The position numbers were made by a program, and so were the translations under genes. From the NCBI GenBank assembly GCA_029973955.1, contig JARKQJ010000152.1, positions 62,001 through 126,000 on the forward strand: a stretch of DNA of 64,000 nt. The letters are read 5' to 3'. This stretch comes from Paludibaculum sp. (GTDB lineage Bacteria; Acidobacteriota; Terriglobia; Bryobacterales; Bryobacteraceae). The notes under the pieces are model-generated. The model searched no databases. It saw nothing but the letters and a program-made list of their open reading frames with translations, and had not been told where the DNA came from. This document shows, in pieces, positions 35,052 to 44,411 of this stretch (its first letter is position 1; each line of letters opens with the position of its first letter).

Positions 35052-37103
35052 CTATCTGCTGCGCCATTTCTTCCACAGCGCCGTGTCTTTGAGCATGGGC
35101 AGGTAGACGCCTCCCACCACGCTCCGCGCCTGGAAGCCGCGCTGCTTGCCGTCGAGCGTCCAATACCAGTCCGACATCGGAACCCGGCTCGGGCTTTCGT
35201 TCAGAAACGTCCACGCCGGATGGACAATCGCCTCGAAATCGGACTTTTTCTCGGCGAGAGTGGCGGTCCAGACGATCCAGTCGAGTTTAGTGTAGGTCTC
35301 GCGGTTGTCCAGCGGCAGCCCGTATTTGTTCTGTTTCGTGAGGTAATACGCCACTTCGGTGCGGGCGATTTCCGGAGCAAACAGGTTCAGCCCCAGCAGG
35401 CGGTCCCACACCAGGTTGTACTTCTGGCTCCAGGTGCCGGGCTTGTCAAAGGCCAGGCGGTAGTGGTCGCCGTCTTTGGCCATCTCGGGCCAGCGGAGCG
35501 CCATCTGCGAAGCGGTATCGCGGTATTGCTTGGCGACACCCGGGTAGCCGAGCTTTTCCGCCAGTTGCCCGTAAGAGCCCAGGCCCAGAATCGCTTTGAT
35601 GGAAAGGTTGGTATTGTGCGCCAGGTGGCCCGCGAAGTCGTCGGTGGAGAGCTGGTTATCCGGATCCATGCCCTTCTCGCGCAGGTACTCGGCCCACTTG
35701 CCCAGCACGGGCCAGTACTTGCGTGCGAAGTCGGCGTTGCCTTCTGCTTCCGCCAACGCGGCGGTGAGGATCAGCAGGTTGCCGCTCTCTTCCACCGGCA
35801 TCTGGTTCTCTTCGGTCAGTTCACCGCCGCCGTACACCTGCCCGTTGGCCAGCGGATACTGCCCCAGGTCGTGAGGCGCAAAGCGAAAACGCCAGCGCGG
35901 AAGCGACGCGTATTCCATGATCGGCTGCAGCATGCCCTTGAGCAGTTTCGGATTGAGCAGCAGGAACATCGGCGCGGAGGGATACGTTACGTCCACGGTG
36001 GCGATGCAGCCGTTCGAGAAGTTCTCTTTCGAGAAGTAAAGCGGCGTCCCGTCCAGGTCGGCCACCAGTTTGTGAGCAGCCAACGCCTGCCGGTAGGCCA
36101 GCACGGCGATGTCGGCAAACTTCGCGCCTCCGGCCTGCACCAGGTCCGCGGTGAGCTCCTTGTCGAAGGACGCGGTCTTCTGGGCCAGCGAGGAATACTC
36201 GCGCGCCGCTGTCTGCAGCATCTCCGCCGCGCCCATCCCGTTCCGCCGCCAATAGGGCCGCAGATTGCGCTGCAGATACTGAATGGAAAACTGATCGTCG
36301 TAGGCGAGCATCGCCCACTTCACCACCGGGGTCTTCCCCACGCCCGTCAGCCGCCACGCCGCGGCCAGCTGCGGCTGCTCGCGGGCCACCCGCGTTGGAG
36401 GTTCCAGTTCGTCGGCCGCGGGCAATTCGCCGCTGCGCGCGAACTCGGTGCGGGCGCGCGGATGCGCCATGAGTTCGCCGCCGGACTGCGGAGGCAGCGC
36501 CAGATAGACATGGCCCCACTCGATCCGCAGGTTGTCGCCGGATCTCGCCAGCATCTCCGGCCGCTCCATGCCGGCGCGCACCGCCTCCACCCCGCCGCCT
36601 ACCTTCACGCGCGACCAGGCGGTCTTCTGCTCCGCCACGTTGGTCGCCAGCACCGCGGAGGCGTCGAAGTACACCGCGACATCATGCGTCGCTCCATCGG
36701 TGGAGAGCACTTCGAAAGACACATATGTCACCGGGCGGGAGAGCACATCCAGGTCGTTCGGCAGAGCAGGCGTCAGGAACATCAGGCAAAGTTGCACGCC
36801 CCCCGCTTCGAAATGGTAGTGCGTTCGCGTCGGCGTCACTTCCCGCCGCATCTGTTTCATCGCCGCCGCCGTGCGCGGCTGGTCCCCCAGGTACCGGTAC
36901 GTCTTGCCGTCGATCCGCACCAGACCGCTGAGCGGCTGGTCCGTGCCGGTCCAATGCCGCGTTGGCGAAGCCGTGAGTTCGTCGGTCGTCGACCACACGC
37001 TGAAATAAGGGTCATGCGCCACCAAGGGCACGGCCGGCGGACGGAGCGCACTCTGCGCCGAGGCCAGAGCAGCGAGGCTCAAAAGGGAAAATAACAGTCG
37101 CAT
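35052..37103 (-). CDS. Secreted DUF4965 glutaminase-A-like protein
   Basis: 683 residues with signal peptide MRLLFSLLSLAALASAQS. The mature protein opens with the family phrase PPAVPLVAHDPYFSVWS and RHWTGTDQPLSGLVRIDGK, then a beta-sandwich (DUF5127) and an alpha/alpha-barrel half (DUF4965/DUF1793: ENFSNGCIATVDVTYPSAPM at about 365; STDDFAGHLAHNTNLSIKAI at about 495; SDWYWTLDGKQRGFQARSVVGG near the end). Fungal relatives include glutaminase A, but most bacterial members are uncharacterised and sit among glycoside-degrading genes. Confidence 0.87.
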   Translation of the reverse strand: MRLLFSLLSLAALASAQSALRPPAVPLVAHDPYFSVWSTTDELTASPTRHWTGTDQPLSGLVRIDGKTYRYLGDQPRTAAAMKQMRREVTPTRTHYHFEAGGVQLCLMFLTPALPNDLDVLSRPVTYVSFEVLSTDGATHDVAVYFDASAVLATNVAEQKTAWSRVKVGGGVEAVRAGMERPEMLARSGDNLRIEWGHVYLALPPQSGGELMAHPRARTEFARSGELPAADELEPPTRVAREQPQLAAAWRLTGVGKTPVVKWAMLAYDDQFSIQYLQRNLRPYWRRNGMGAAEMLQTAAREYSSLAQKTASFDKELTADLVQAGGAKFADIAVLAYRQALAAHKLVADLDGTPLYFSKENFSNGCIATVDVTYPSAPMFLLLNPKLLKGMLQPIMEYASLPRWRFRFAPHDLGQYPLANGQVYGGGELTEENQMPVEESGNLLILTAALAEAEGNADFARKYWPVLGKWAEYLREKGMDPDNQLSTDDFAGHLAHNTNLSIKAILGLGSYGQLAEKLGYPGVAKQYRDTASQMALRWPEMAKDGDHYRLAFDKPGTWSQKYNLVWDRLLGLNLFAPEIARTEVAYYLTKQNKYGLPLDNRETYTKLDWIVWTATLAEKKSDFEAIVHPAWTFLNESPSRVPMSDWYWTLDGKQRGFQARSVVGGVYLPMLKDTALWKKWRSR

Positions 37104-37226
37104 GGCCCATCCATCATTTCACAGCCGGGCGGCTCGCTGAACCCTCAGTACCAGGACTATCCCATGCCCATCTCCGACCCATTTCGCGCAGTTCCCCATG
37201 ACAATAGAAACAGGGATCTATCGGCT

Positions 37227-38858
37227 ATGAAACACCTCGCCTCACTCGCCGCCATCTGCCTCCTGGCCGTCACGACCACCGCCGCGGGAGCTGCCGCCGC
37301 AAGGCGCCCGCAGCGCTCGCCGCTGGCGCCCGCCGCGCCCCGCATCGCCATCGTCGCCCAGGATGCCGCGTCGGCGGCTTTCGTTTCCACGCTCGAGGCG
37401 GTGTTCGCCGGTTCCGGCCTGGAAATCGTCACTCAGCCGGATGCCGGTTCGGCGGCGGTACTCGTGCTGTCGGCCGCTGCGGGCCAGCCGCCCCAGGTCA
37501 CTTCAGAGGGAATGCGCTCCGCGGCCATCGGCCGGAGACTCCAGCAAGGCCTGCCGGGAGCGCGCCTCTCCGCTTGCAATGGCTGCCGCGATGCCGCGCG
37601 TCCCACCATTCACCTGGACCTCGGCGATGCCGCCAACTCCCCCTCCTCCCTCATGGACGCCGCACTGGCCATCCGCGACGCCTTGGCCCCTCTGGCCGCC
37701 GGCAATCAACGCACTGCCTCCAAAGCGGAGATCTCTTCGCCTACGCCCGGCTCCACTCTGCCCGGCTCTTCGGTCACCTTCCAATGGAACCCCGGCGACA
37801 GCGCCACCCAATACTGGCTGATGATCGGCACCTGGCTCGGCGGCGATACCCTGTACTCGGCCGATCAGGGACTGCTCACCTCGGCCCCTGTCTCCGGTCT
37901 GCCCACGGACGGCCGCACCGTCTACGTCCGCCTCTGGTCCTACGTCAACGGCCAGTGGATCTCCAACGACTACCAGTACAAGGCCTACGCCTCCGGCGCC
38001 GTCACGCCCGCCAAGGCTGAATTGACCTCTCCCGCGCCCGGCTCCACACTCGCAGGCCCCAGCGCCACCTTCCAGTGGTCCGCCGGCACCGCCGTGGCCC
38101 GCTACTATCTCTTCGTCGGTCTCTGGCAGGGCGGCAACAGTGTCGCTTCCGTCGATGCCGCCGCCAACCTACAGGCCAATGTCACCGGCTTGCCGGCCGA
38201 CGGCACTCCTCTCTACGTCCGCCTCTGGTCCTTCCTCGACTCCGGCTGGCAATACAACGACTACACCGTGAAGGCCTCCGGAACCTATCTCCCCTCCAAG
38301 GCCGCCATGACGAGCCCCACGCCGGGCTCCACCCTCTCCTCCACCTCCGCCACCTTCCAGTGGGGCACCGGCTCCGGCGTCCTGCGCTACCACCTCTTCG
38401 TGGGCAAATGGCAGGGCGGCAACACGCTCTACGACCAGAGCGCCGGAACCAACCTCAGCGCCGCCGTTTCCGGACTGCCCAACGACGGCTCCACGCTCTA
38501 CGTGCGGCTGTGGAGCTACGTCGCCGGCGAATGGCAGTTCAACGACTACACCTACACCGCCTCCGGCTCCGCCGGCACTCCGGTGAAAGCGGTGATGACT
38601 TCACCCGCCCCCGGCACTACACTCTCCAGTTCCTCCGCCACCTTCACCTGGTCGCCGGGCGCCAATGTGCAGCGCTACTGGCTCTTTGTCGGCAATTCGC
38701 AGGGCAACAACGACATCTACGGCGGGGACCAGTCGCTGAACACCACCGTGACCGTCAACGGCTTGCCCACCGACGGCCGTGTGCTGCACGTCCGCCTGTG
38801 GTCCTACATCAACGGCGCCTGGTTGTCGAACGACTACTCCTACCGCGCCCGCCAGTGA
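37227..38858 (+). CDS. Secreted protein with four tandem ~95-residue repeats
   Basis: 543 residues. Signal peptide MKHLASLAAICLLAVTTTAAGA, an N-terminal alpha/beta domain (about 30-160, with CNGCRD), then four repeats. Each repeat reads SP-(T/A)-PGSTL ... FQW ... (Y/R)YWLFVG-(T/K)-WQGG ... VSGLP-(T/N)-DG-(x)-LYVRLWSY ... W-(x)-NDY-(x)-Y and resembles a bacterial Ig-like/FN3-type fold. I use ATG 37227 to place the signal peptide at the N-terminus, 21 codons inside the longest frame. Such repeats suggest a surface or extracellular binding role; no catalytic motif is visible. Confidence 0.7.
   Translation: MKHLASLAAICLLAVTTTAAGAAAARRPQRSPLAPAAPRIAIVAQDAASAAFVSTLEAVFAGSGLEIVTQPDAGSAAVLVLSAAAGQPPQVTSEGMRSAAIGRRLQQGLPGARLSACNGCRDAARPTIHLDLGDAANSPSSLMDAALAIRDALAPLAAGNQRTASKAEISSPTPGSTLPGSSVTFQWNPGDSATQYWLMIGTWLGGDTLYSADQGLLTSAPVSGLPTDGRTVYVRLWSYVNGQWISNDYQYKAYASGAVTPAKAELTSPAPGSTLAGPSATFQWSAGTAVARYYLFVGLWQGGNSVASVDAAANLQANVTGLPADGTPLYVRLWSFLDSGWQYNDYTVKASGTYLPSKAAMTSPTPGSTLSSTSATFQWGTGSGVLRYHLFVGKWQGGNTLYDQSAGTNLSAAVSGLPNDGSTLYVRLWSYVAGEWQFNDYTYTASGSAGTPVKAVMTSPAPGTTLSSSSATFTWSPGANVQRYWLFVGNSQGNNDIYGGDQSLNTTVTVNGLPTDGRVLHVRLWSYINGAWLSNDYSYRARQ
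37722..38855 (+). repeat. Four in-frame tandem repeats
   Basis: Units begin at 37722, 38013, 38298 and 38586, with lengths of 291, 285, 288 and about 270 nt. All share the PGSTL, FQW/FTW, GLP-DG and RLWSY blocks. The units are diverged, not recent identical copies. Confidence 0.85.
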
Positions 38859-38868
38859 CGCGCCGGGC

Positions 38869-41466
38869 CTATACGCCGCGCGGCGGATGGCCCTTTTCGC
38901 TCGAGTATCTTTTCAAGGCGGCCCGTTTGGCCTCCGGCGCCAACGGCCCCCAGTCGAGCAGCGGCTTCGGTTCGGCGATCTCTGAATCGACGCCCACCCG
39001 CAGTGTGACGATCTGCTGCGGACGCACCGGGAAGCCGTACTTCGGCCCGCCCGGCAGCGGCCGCGCCTCGGCTCCGGCGAAGTTCGTCAGCTCCGCGCCA
39101 CGATGCGGCAGGTTCAGCCGGATCTCGGCGCGGCCCGCCTCGCCCAGCACCTCCGCCATGCGCACCTCCAGCCACTTCCCATAGCGCCGCATGGACTCCA
39201 CAATGACGTTGGAGCTCGTCTCGAGCAGCGGCGCCGCGGACGCCGCCCCGCCCTCGATCACATACACCGGGCTGTTGTACTCCCAAGCCGCCCGCGCGAT
39301 GCCGGCCCCCGCCCACTCTCCATCGTGCGCCAGCACCGCATACTCCAACACGTGCCGCCCCTCACCCGACAGCCAGCTATTGGGATAGCCGTAGTACTTG
39401 TTCGTGGTGTTCAACAGGAAGATCACCGGCGTGCGGCCCGTCAGTTCGCGCCCGGAGAGGCCGCGGTCGAGCAGCGACAGACCGCCGCCGCCCTGCAGGC
39501 CGTAGTGGCTCCAGCGCACCGCCGGCGTGATGCCCTGATTTCTGCCAGGCAGCGCCTCAGTCGGCTCCGGCCAGGCGCCATGCGTGAAGCCGTAGGGAAT
39601 GGCCCGGCGCACTTCGGCCACGTCCCGCGCCAGCGGAAACTCGGCCACCACCACGGTCCGGTCCGGCACGTCGTTCAGCGTCGTTTCGAAGTCGATGCGC
39701 GGCGAATCGTGGTAGAAGCGCATCATGCGCCGGCAGGGCGTGCCAAGCAAGGCTCCTTCCGCCGTCACGGTCAGTGCCACGGGCCCGCGCGCCGCCGTGA
39801 CCTTCACCGCCGCATCCGCCGCTGTGCCCAGCCGGTGCCGCTGCCCGCGCCACAGCATGTGGTCGCCCGGATCGCCCTCCTGTTTGCCCGGCTTTTCGGC
39901 CACCACCAGGTTCCCGCCGCCCGCCAGCATCTCCCGCCCCGAAGGCTTCAACTTCAAGCTCTCCAGATTGCCGCTCTTCGGATCGACGCGCGCGCTGTAG
40001 TACCTGTTCTCGATCATGGCCGGCAACTCCACCGGCTGTGGTTGCGCCGCGGCCACGCCGCTCCGCCGGACAGGCGTCAGTGAGGTGGACGGCAGGTCCG
40101 CCATCCACAGGACCCTGCCATCGGGCAGCGCTTCCCTGGCTCCATCACCGGCGGCGCCACCGTTAGCAAAGGCGGCCCCCAGCACCACCGGATCCCGGCG
40201 CCGCCAGTGCAAAGCATTGAACAGCGCCGCCCCCCGGCCCACGCCCTGCTGCGCGCGCCCCGCCTCGTCCATCACTCTCTTCGACGCCATCTCGACACTC
40301 CGGAAGCGGTCCGACGCATCCCACGACGTCTCATGCTCGAACACCATGCCGCCCGCCGCGCCCCACAGCGTGTTCCGGTCCATGTTCAGGAACATCTGCA
40401 GCCAGCTCTGGTAGAGGCTCTCGGCCGGGTAGGCATGGCCCGTCCGCAGGCTGGCCGCGGCCGCCAGCATCTCCGCCGCCTGCAACTGGTGCTCGCAACG
40501 CCGATACGCGGTCTTCACCCGCGGGTTCTGGATCCAGAACGAGAGAAAGAAATAACCGCCGCCGCCGCGCATCGTCGGAATGCTGATCGACCCGGACTTG
40601 AGCTTCGGCCCTACTTCGTCCATGTACTGGCCCAGGGTGGAGAAGCGCACCTCCAGCCCCGGCTCCACCTGCGCCCACTCCTGAAGGAACGCCGCCGGAG
40701 ACTCCGGCCGCTTCGGCGCCAGGTTGTAGTCTCCATAGCCCCCGAATGCCAGCATCGGCGCGCCCGCAGGGGCCATCTTTGCCTTCACCTCAAACTGCTT
40801 CTCCAGCGCCGCCCGCTGCTCGCCCGTCAGGGGCCCCGTGGCGGCGAAAATGTTGCCCACGTCGCTGTAGTGACCCGGCGAAATCGCCGGCACCTTTGTG
40901 CCGTCCGGAGCCTCCAGCCAGTGCAGCGCCGAACCGGTGTTGTTGCCCCGCGTGTAGACAAAGGCCTCCAGGCCCAGTCCCGCCGTGATTTGAGCCATCT
41001 GCGGATGCGTGCCGCAGATGTCGATGCACCACGCGAATCTCGGCCGTACGCCAAACACCTGCTGCTGCCAGCGCAGCCCTTCAATCCCCAGTCGCACCAG
41101 CGCCTCGCCGCCGCTCAGGTTTGTGGTCGATTCGAGAAAGAAGCCGTTCACCAGTTCCACCCGGCCGGACTTCACCGCCGCCTTCAGCTCCGCCTCGCGG
41201 TCCGGACGGAAGTTGAGCATGGCGATCATGTTGTTGCACTCGCTCAACACGAAGGCATAGTTCGGATCCGTGCGCACGCGGTCCAGGTGGTCAAAGTAGG
41301 AGTTGGCGCAGTAGACGCGCTCCATCGAGAAGTTCGTGAGCCAGCCGCAGCTCGCCGGGTGGAAGTTCGGCACAATGTAGATCCGCCGCTTCCCTGCCCC
41401 TGCCGGGCCCGCTAGAACAGCGCAGGATGCCAGCCATTGGCGGCGAGTCGTCTGGAGATTCTTCAT
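38869..41466 (-). CDS. Glycoside hydrolase family 38 alpha-mannosidase-like protein
   Basis: 865 residues. N-terminal Tat-like signal TTRRQWLASCAVLAGPAGA. The GH38 catalytic domain begins with IYIVPNFHPASCGW (metal-binding His expected), contains RFAWCIDICGTHPQMAQI (about 128; family equivalent of the D-P-F-G-H metal site) and GGYGDYNLAPKRPE (about 230; nucleophile region), then a helical bundle and beta domains. It should hydrolyse alpha-mannosides in the periplasm or outside; the ICGTH variation means specificity is uncertain. The longer frame beyond 41466 is rejected because it covers the next gene. TATGAT sits 9 nt before the ATG. Confidence 0.8.
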   Translation of the reverse strand: MKNLQTTRRQWLASCAVLAGPAGAGKRRIYIVPNFHPASCGWLTNFSMERVYCANSYFDHLDRVRTDPNYAFVLSECNNMIAMLNFRPDREAELKAAVKSGRVELVNGFFLESTTNLSGGEALVRLGIEGLRWQQQVFGVRPRFAWCIDICGTHPQMAQITAGLGLEAFVYTRGNNTGSALHWLEAPDGTKVPAISPGHYSDVGNIFAATGPLTGEQRAALEKQFEVKAKMAPAGAPMLAFGGYGDYNLAPKRPESPAAFLQEWAQVEPGLEVRFSTLGQYMDEVGPKLKSGSISIPTMRGGGGYFFLSFWIQNPRVKTAYRRCEHQLQAAEMLAAAASLRTGHAYPAESLYQSWLQMFLNMDRNTLWGAAGGMVFEHETSWDASDRFRSVEMASKRVMDEAGRAQQGVGRGAALFNALHWRRRDPVVLGAAFANGGAAGDGAREALPDGRVLWMADLPSTSLTPVRRSGVAAAQPQPVELPAMIENRYYSARVDPKSGNLESLKLKPSGREMLAGGGNLVVAEKPGKQEGDPGDHMLWRGQRHRLGTAADAAVKVTAARGPVALTVTAEGALLGTPCRRMMRFYHDSPRIDFETTLNDVPDRTVVVAEFPLARDVAEVRRAIPYGFTHGAWPEPTEALPGRNQGITPAVRWSHYGLQGGGGLSLLDRGLSGRELTGRTPVIFLLNTTNKYYGYPNSWLSGEGRHVLEYAVLAHDGEWAGAGIARAAWEYNSPVYVIEGGAASAAPLLETSSNVIVESMRRYGKWLEVRMAEVLGEAGRAEIRLNLPHRGAELTNFAGAEARPLPGGPKYGFPVRPQQIVTLRVGVDSEIAEPKPLLDWGPLAPEAKRAALKRYSSEKGHPPRGV

Positions 41467-41475
41467 GGCAAGGCC

Positions 41476-41481
41476 ATCATA
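41476..41481 (-). promoter_or_regulatory. -10 box TATGAT placed for near-leaderless mannosidase mRNA
   Basis: On the minus strand TATGAT ends 9 nt before the ATG at 41466. Confidence 0.4.
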
Positions 41482-41501
41482 TCCCCGGCGCGCCGTGCGG
41501 C

Positions 41502-42137
41502 TCAGCCCGAAAGCGCGATCAGGGATTTGCTCAAGCCTAGAAAACGCTCGCGGACAATCCGCCCGCCTGGAAACAGCTCCTGTAGCTCCTCGGCATGCAA
41601 CAGCCGGATCTCGTCGAGGTAGTGCCGGATATAGAACGCGCGCTCCTCCGGAGTCGCCCGCGCCAGCATCGACCACAGCGAGAAGCGCGGCGCCAGGTGC
41701 CGCTGCAGCGCCCGCGGCAGTTGGTGCAGAAACGGCGTGTAGAGGTGCGGCTCCACCGGAAAACTCGCGTCCGGCGTCTGCACGAAATACCGCACGCCCA
41801 CCCGCCGGACCTCTTCCGCGAATCTCCGCATCGCGGCCCTGGAGCCCAGGTGCTCGATCACGGAGTTGCTGAAGACCAGGTCGAAACACTGGTCCCGGAA
41901 TGGCAGCCGGCAGCCGTCGCCCTGCACCCATTGCTCCGGCCCCCCGCTTTCATAGGCGCGCGGCGTGTTCAGCAGCACCAGTTTCGGCCGCACACGGCAG
42001 ACCGTCCAGATCGCCGGCGTGCCGCCGACATCCAGTACGCGCCACTGGCTGCTCATGGGGAACTGCTCCAGTAGACGCGCCATTCGCCGTCTGCGAAAGC
42101 GCAACCCGATCTCGCCGGCGAGGTGCAGTGCTTGCAT
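41502..42137 (-). CDS. Class I SAM-dependent methyltransferase
   Basis: 211 residues. Motif I VLDVGGTPAIW (about 34-44), post-I acidic region, and the motif FDLVFSNSVIEHLG (about 85-98) identify a class I methyltransferase of the methyltransf_11 type. The substrate is not predictable; position upstream of GH38 and next to the EPS sugar transferase (beyond the tRNA) makes a sugar or surface-polymer target plausible, but that is inference. Confidence 0.82.
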   Translation of the reverse strand: MQALHLAGEIGLRFRRRRMARLLEQFPMSSQWRVLDVGGTPAIWTVCRVRPKLVLLNTPRAYESGGPEQWVQGDGCRLPFRDQCFDLVFSNSVIEHLGSRAAMRRFAEEVRRVGVRYFVQTPDASFPVEPHLYTPFLHQLPRALQRHLAPRFSLWSMLARATPEERAFYIRHYLDEIRLLHAEELQELFPGGRIVRERFLGLSKSLIALSG

Positions 42138-42170
42138 GGATTACCGTTGAGGGGAGTTCCAGGATCGGAA

Positions 42171-42245
42171 TGGAGCGGGAGACGGGACTCGAACCCGCAA
42201 CCAACAGCTTGGAAGGCTGTGACTCTACCCTTGAGTTACTCCCGC
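42171..42245 (-). tRNA. tRNA-Gly (anticodon TCC)
   Basis: Read on the minus strand: acceptor GCGGGAG pairs with CTCCCGC, anticodon loop CTTCCAA on stem ACAGC/GCTGT gives anticodon TCC, and the T-loop GGTTCGAGTCC is canonical. Discriminator T is usual for glycine, and CCA is encoded at 42171-42173. Confidence 0.95.
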
Positions 42246-42314
42246 TCAGGAAGGCTCGTTTCTATGTCGATTGTAAGGAACCGGCCGGGGCGCGGTCAAA
42301 CCGCTCTGCCGGAC

Positions 42315-43706
42315 CTACTGCGCACCCCGGCTCAGTAGCATCACTTTGAACGTGTGGAAGATCACGTAAAGATCCAGCGAAGGACCAACGTTTTTCAGGT
42401 AATAGAGATCGTATTCCAGCTTGGTAATCGTGTCTTCCAGCGTGTCCCCGTACTTGTGGTTGATCTGCGCCCAGCCTGTAATGCCGGGCAGGATCGTATG
42501 CCGCTGGCCGTAGAAAGGGATCTGCTCGGTGAGCACCCGCACGAACTCCGGCCGTTCCGGCCGCGGGCCGACAATCGACATGTCGCCCCTCAGCACATTG
42601 AAAAACTGCGGCAGCTCGTCCAGGCGCAGCTTCCGCAGCCAACGCCCGATGGGCGTGATCCGCGGATCGTTCTTCTGCGCCCACACCGCGCCCGTCCGCG
42701 CCTCCGCATCGATATACATCGAGCGGAACTTCAGCACGTTGAACTCTTTCCCGTTCAAGCCAACCCGCCGCTGCCGGTACACCGCCGGCCCGGCCGAGGT
42801 CAGCCGCACCGCCAGCCACACCGCCAGCATCACCGGAGCCGTGATCACCGCGCCAATCAATGCGATCAGGAACGAGTAGATCCGCTGCAGCATCAGGTTG
42901 TGCGGATTCGGCCCCAGGTCCTGCGAAAAGATCAGGTGCGACGGCCGCAGCGCCTCCACCGAGACTCGCCAGGTCACCCGCTCATACATCGAGGCGGCGA
43001 ACTCCACCATCCGGCCCTTCAGGCGCAGTGACAGCAGCTCGTTCACCGGCATCTGGCCCCGCCGCTCGCTCAGACCCACGACAATCCTGTCCGGCTGCTG
43101 CTTCTCGTGCACTTCCAGAACCTCGGCAGGCTTGCCCAGCCACGGGCCCAGCCCCGGACACTCCTCCTCCAGTGGCTCCGCGGCCAGGTAGCCGACGCTC
43201 ACCATCGAGAATTGAGGTTCCTTCTGAAAGGTCTCCGCCAAAGTCTGCACCAGCGAGTTGGCGCCTACAAACAGCACCTTTTCCCGGTACCAGACCTGCA
43301 GCACCAAAATGCTGAACAGACTCCGCCAGCCCGGCAGGATGGTCAGCGCCAGGAAGCTGCCGATCATCATCTGCCAGCGCCCCAGGATCAGCTCCGGGTA
43401 GACGTAGCTGAGCAGCGCCTGCGTCAGAAACGCCATCCCCACCACCAGGCAGTACTGCTGCGCCAGGCGCAGCCGGGAGACCACCTTCACTTCCGAAAAC
43501 AGATCGTTGAAATATGCCCCCAGCAGAATGCTGGTCACCACCACCAGAATCCGCTCGCCGCCGCTCTCGAACATCAGATAGAACTGAACGTCGACGTCCC
43601 CCACCAGCGCCCACGCTGCCAGGTAGCAAACAAATGCCAGTACCGCCTCCGATACCAGCAGGCCGACAACGGAGACCGGCAACGAGATCCTGAACAATCG
43701 AATCAT
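42315..43706 (-). CDS. Exopolysaccharide polyprenyl-phosphate sugar transferase (WcaJ/EpsB type)
   Basis: 463 residues. Four N-terminal helices, a Rossmann-like middle domain (VLFVGANSLVQTLAE at about 148) and a C-terminal bacterial sugar transferase domain (about 275-460) with FNVLKFRSMY, LRLDELPQFFNVLRGDMSIVGPRPER and GITGWAQINHKYGDTLED. It transfers a sugar-1-phosphate to undecaprenyl phosphate, the first step of exopolysaccharide or O-unit assembly, at the inner membrane. No other EPS gene is beside it, so it is a solitary initiator here. Confidence 0.9.
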   Translation of the reverse strand: MIRLFRISLPVSVVGLLVSEAVLAFVCYLAAWALVGDVDVQFYLMFESGGERILVVVTSILLGAYFNDLFSEVKVVSRLRLAQQYCLVVGMAFLTQALLSYVYPELILGRWQMMIGSFLALTILPGWRSLFSILVLQVWYREKVLFVGANSLVQTLAETFQKEPQFSMVSVGYLAAEPLEEECPGLGPWLGKPAEVLEVHEKQQPDRIVVGLSERRGQMPVNELLSLRLKGRMVEFAASMYERVTWRVSVEALRPSHLIFSQDLGPNPHNLMLQRIYSFLIALIGAVITAPVMLAVWLAVRLTSAGPAVYRQRRVGLNGKEFNVLKFRSMYIDAEARTGAVWAQKNDPRITPIGRWLRKLRLDELPQFFNVLRGDMSIVGPRPERPEFVRVLTEQIPFYGQRHTILPGITGWAQINHKYGDTLEDTITKLEYDLYYLKNVGPSLDLYVIFHTFKVMLLSRGAQ

Positions 43707-43849
43707 CGGTTCCCTGTTTTCATATCGGCAGATTGTCAGTTTACCATGTCACCCCCCCTCTGGAATCCTTCCGCGAATCTGCCGCATCCAATGATCAGAG
43801 ACCAATCTAGTCTGGATTTAACGGATTGAAAATTCAACGCTTGCCGGAG

Positions 43850-43878
43850 TTGACGGCATCCTGACTGGGTGGTATCGT
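43850..43878 (+). promoter_or_regulatory. sigma70 promoter of the isc operon
   Basis: TTGACG (43850-43855), a 17-nt spacer, TATCGT (43873-43878). Expected start near 43885. Confidence 0.65.
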
Positions 43879-43885
43879 GAATGTG

Positions 43886-43900
43886 GGACCGATTTGGTCC
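43886..43900. promoter_or_regulatory. Dyad GGACC-N5-GGTCC, candidate IscR operator
   Basis: Perfect 5-nt arms around GATTT, starting at about +1 of the isc promoter and ending 16 nt before the iscR ATG. It fits a dimeric Rrf2-family site; it is not the E. coli IscR type-1 consensus. Confidence 0.5.
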
Positions 43901-43916
43901 TAGATAGATTGGCGGA

Positions 43917-44411
43917 ATGCTGAAGCTCACCCGAAAAGCCGACTACGGCCTCATCAGCCTCAAGCACCTGGCCACGCACGGCCTCGAACGGCCTGCCAGC
44001 GCCAAGGAGATGGCTGAAACCTACGGCATTCCCGCTCCAATCCTATCTAAAGTCCTTCAGAAGCTGGTGCGAGAAGGGTTTCTGGTCTCCGAACAGGGCA
44101 CCAATGGCGGCTACCGCCTGGCCAGGGAGGCTTCGGCCATCACGACGCTCGAAGTCATCCGCGCCATCGACGGCCCCATCATCCTCACCACCTGCCTTTC
44201 GCGGCAGGGTGAGTGTGAACTCACAGGCCAATGCACCGTCCGGGAACCGCTCAGAAAGGTGCACGAGGGCATCCTGCGCCTGCTCGAGAACATCACCATC
44301 GCGGATCTCACCACGGACGACGACACTCTCGCCGCAGCCCGGCTGACAACCCTCTCCCTCGCGCCGCACGGCGCGCTGACCGCCTCACCAAGGAAGCAGA
44401 CACAATGCTGA
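43917..44411 (+). CDS. iscR: Rrf2/IscR family Fe-S-sensing regulator
   Basis: 164 residues. The winged-helix Rrf2 domain covers about 1-85 ([26 protein letters not shown]). Three cysteines follow as C-x6-C-x5-C ([16 protein letters not shown]), close to IscR's C-x5-C-x5-C cluster site, so it probably holds a 2Fe-2S cluster. It begins the isc operon; its end overlaps iscS by 7 nt. A dyad on its promoter suggests autoregulation. The C-terminal tail of about 50 residues after the Cys motif is longer and less conserved. The gene name follows context. Confidence 0.85.
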   Translation: MLKLTRKADYGLISLKHLATHGLERPASAKEMAETYGIPAPILSKVLQKLVREGFLVSEQGTNGGYRLAREASAITTLEVIRAIDGPIILTTCLSRQGECELTGQCTVREPLRKVHEGILRLLENITIADLTTDDDTLAAARLTTLSLAPHGALTASPRKQTQC

